Source: Mesomycoplasma ovipneumoniae
GTDB taxonomy: Bacteria; Bacillota_I; Bacilli_A; Mycoplasmatales; Metamycoplasmataceae
Assembly: GCA_009756935.1 (NCBI GenBank)
Contig: VZDP01000012.1
Span: 1 to 6,647, forward strand
Length of the DNA stretch: 6,647 nucleotides
Reading direction: 5' to 3'
The translations under genes and the position numbers were made by a program. Positions within the stretch are counted from its first letter, which is position 1. Every line of letters begins with the position of its first letter. This document shows positions 6,110-6,647 of the stretch, in pieces. The notes under the pieces are model-generated. The model saw only the letters and a list, made by a program, of their open reading frames with translations, did no database searches and was not told the DNA's origin.

Positions 6110-6647
6110 TTTGCTAATTTTTTTGGCTTTGCATAAGGAACACTTTCTTTAATTTCCTTAATTATCAGATTTTCAATTTTTTTTAGTTCATCTTTTGATT
6201 TGAACATTTTTTGAAAAACTCCAGGAAAAGAAATTGAAAATTCACATTTTTCTGTATCACCAAAATTTTCAAAAGCAACGATTACTGCTCTAAAACCTTT
6301 AGTCTCATAGGGAGTGTCCGAAAAATAGGGTTCTCATTTACATTCATCACTTAGATTTTCTTTTTTTCGACAATAATCTTCGTCGCCTCAGTCGCCAATT
6401 AAACACCTAATATCGTTATAAAAATGGAAATCTTTGAGTTTTTTGGAAAAAAACACACTTTTTGGGATATCTTCTAGTTTTAAATTATAAACATAATCTT
6501 CTTGTTTATAATTTAAACTAATAATTCTTTCAATTGGATTAGGATTGAAGGTTTCATAAAGGTAATTGTATAAAAAATTTGGAAATGGATAATTCTTATA
6601 ATAACAATCAGACGTTGAATCAACATCATCCCTAGTCATATTACCAA
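6085..6647 (-). CDS. Paralogue of the preceding gene, 5' end outside window, 3' truncated (copy B)
   Basis: The minus-strand frame is open at the right edge and, with two TGA read as Trp (DWGDED and KWEPYF), runs to TAG at 6087-6085. From the ATG at 6639 this is 184 codons, but the frame continues upstream, so this ATG need not be the start. It matches copy A along its length: DIPKSVFFSKKLKDFHFYND, RCLIG, VAFENFGDTEKCEFSIS, KEIKESVPYAKPKKLANY. Homology ends at GAAAAAATC (6102-6094); only three codons follow before the stop. About 30 residues that copy A has beyond this point are missing. It is convergent with copy A and overlaps it by 25 bases. A truncated family member at a rearrangement joint is the best reading. 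Confidence 0.65.

Overview
The window looks like chromosomal DNA of a low-GC mollicute (Mycoplasma sensu lato). Several conserved reading frames stay open only if TGA is read as tryptophan: two TGA codons fall inside a textbook tsaD gene, others inside the long minus-strand membrane-protein gene and the right-end genes. A hyopneumoniae/ovipneumoniae-type mycoplasma is possible, but I cannot fix the species from the sequence alone.

Left part (1-1020): no ordinary gene is complete here. At the far left a minus-strand reading frame may run off the edge. It lies downstream of a good leftward promoter (TG-extended TATAAT) that sits next to a 17-base homopolymer. Three hairpins with T-runs follow (about 284-306, 316-337, 391-422). 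Positions 487-975 hold a tandem array of degenerate modules. Six modules carry a strong Shine-Dalgarno sequence; five of these are followed at a fixed distance by an ATG and a tiny reading frame, and in the sixth ATA replaces ATG. Three neighbouring ATGs are exactly 87 bases apart. This is the least explained structure in the window.

Centre (1023-4182): tRNA-Ser(GCU) on minus and tsaD on plus diverge from an A+T-rich intergenic stretch with back-to-back promoter-like sequences. tsaD makes the tRNA t6A-modification enzyme. Its 3' end overlaps tail-to-tail the 3' end of a long minus-strand gene. That gene encodes an MprF/UPF0104-type multispanning membrane domain preceded by a soluble domain that I read as the degenerate C-terminal half of an alpha-D-phosphohexomutase. 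The gene appears to be cut at its 5' end near 4180-4245.

Right part (4183-6647): a decayed or rearranged accessory region. A 5'-truncated plus-strand fragment ends at 4734. An uncharacterised exported-type gene follows, broken by several frame changes (4741-5379), with its C-terminal portion intact (5327-6109). A closely related paralogue lies head-on on minus (6085 to beyond the edge). The two copies meet at 6085-6109 with a shared short sequence at the join, which suggests an inversion or gene-family recombination.

Functionally, tRNA-Ser and tsaD belong to translation. The membrane protein probably handles lipids or surface charge, and the right-end family is probably surface-associated and variable. 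I saw no insertion-sequence transposase, CRISPR array or rRNA.
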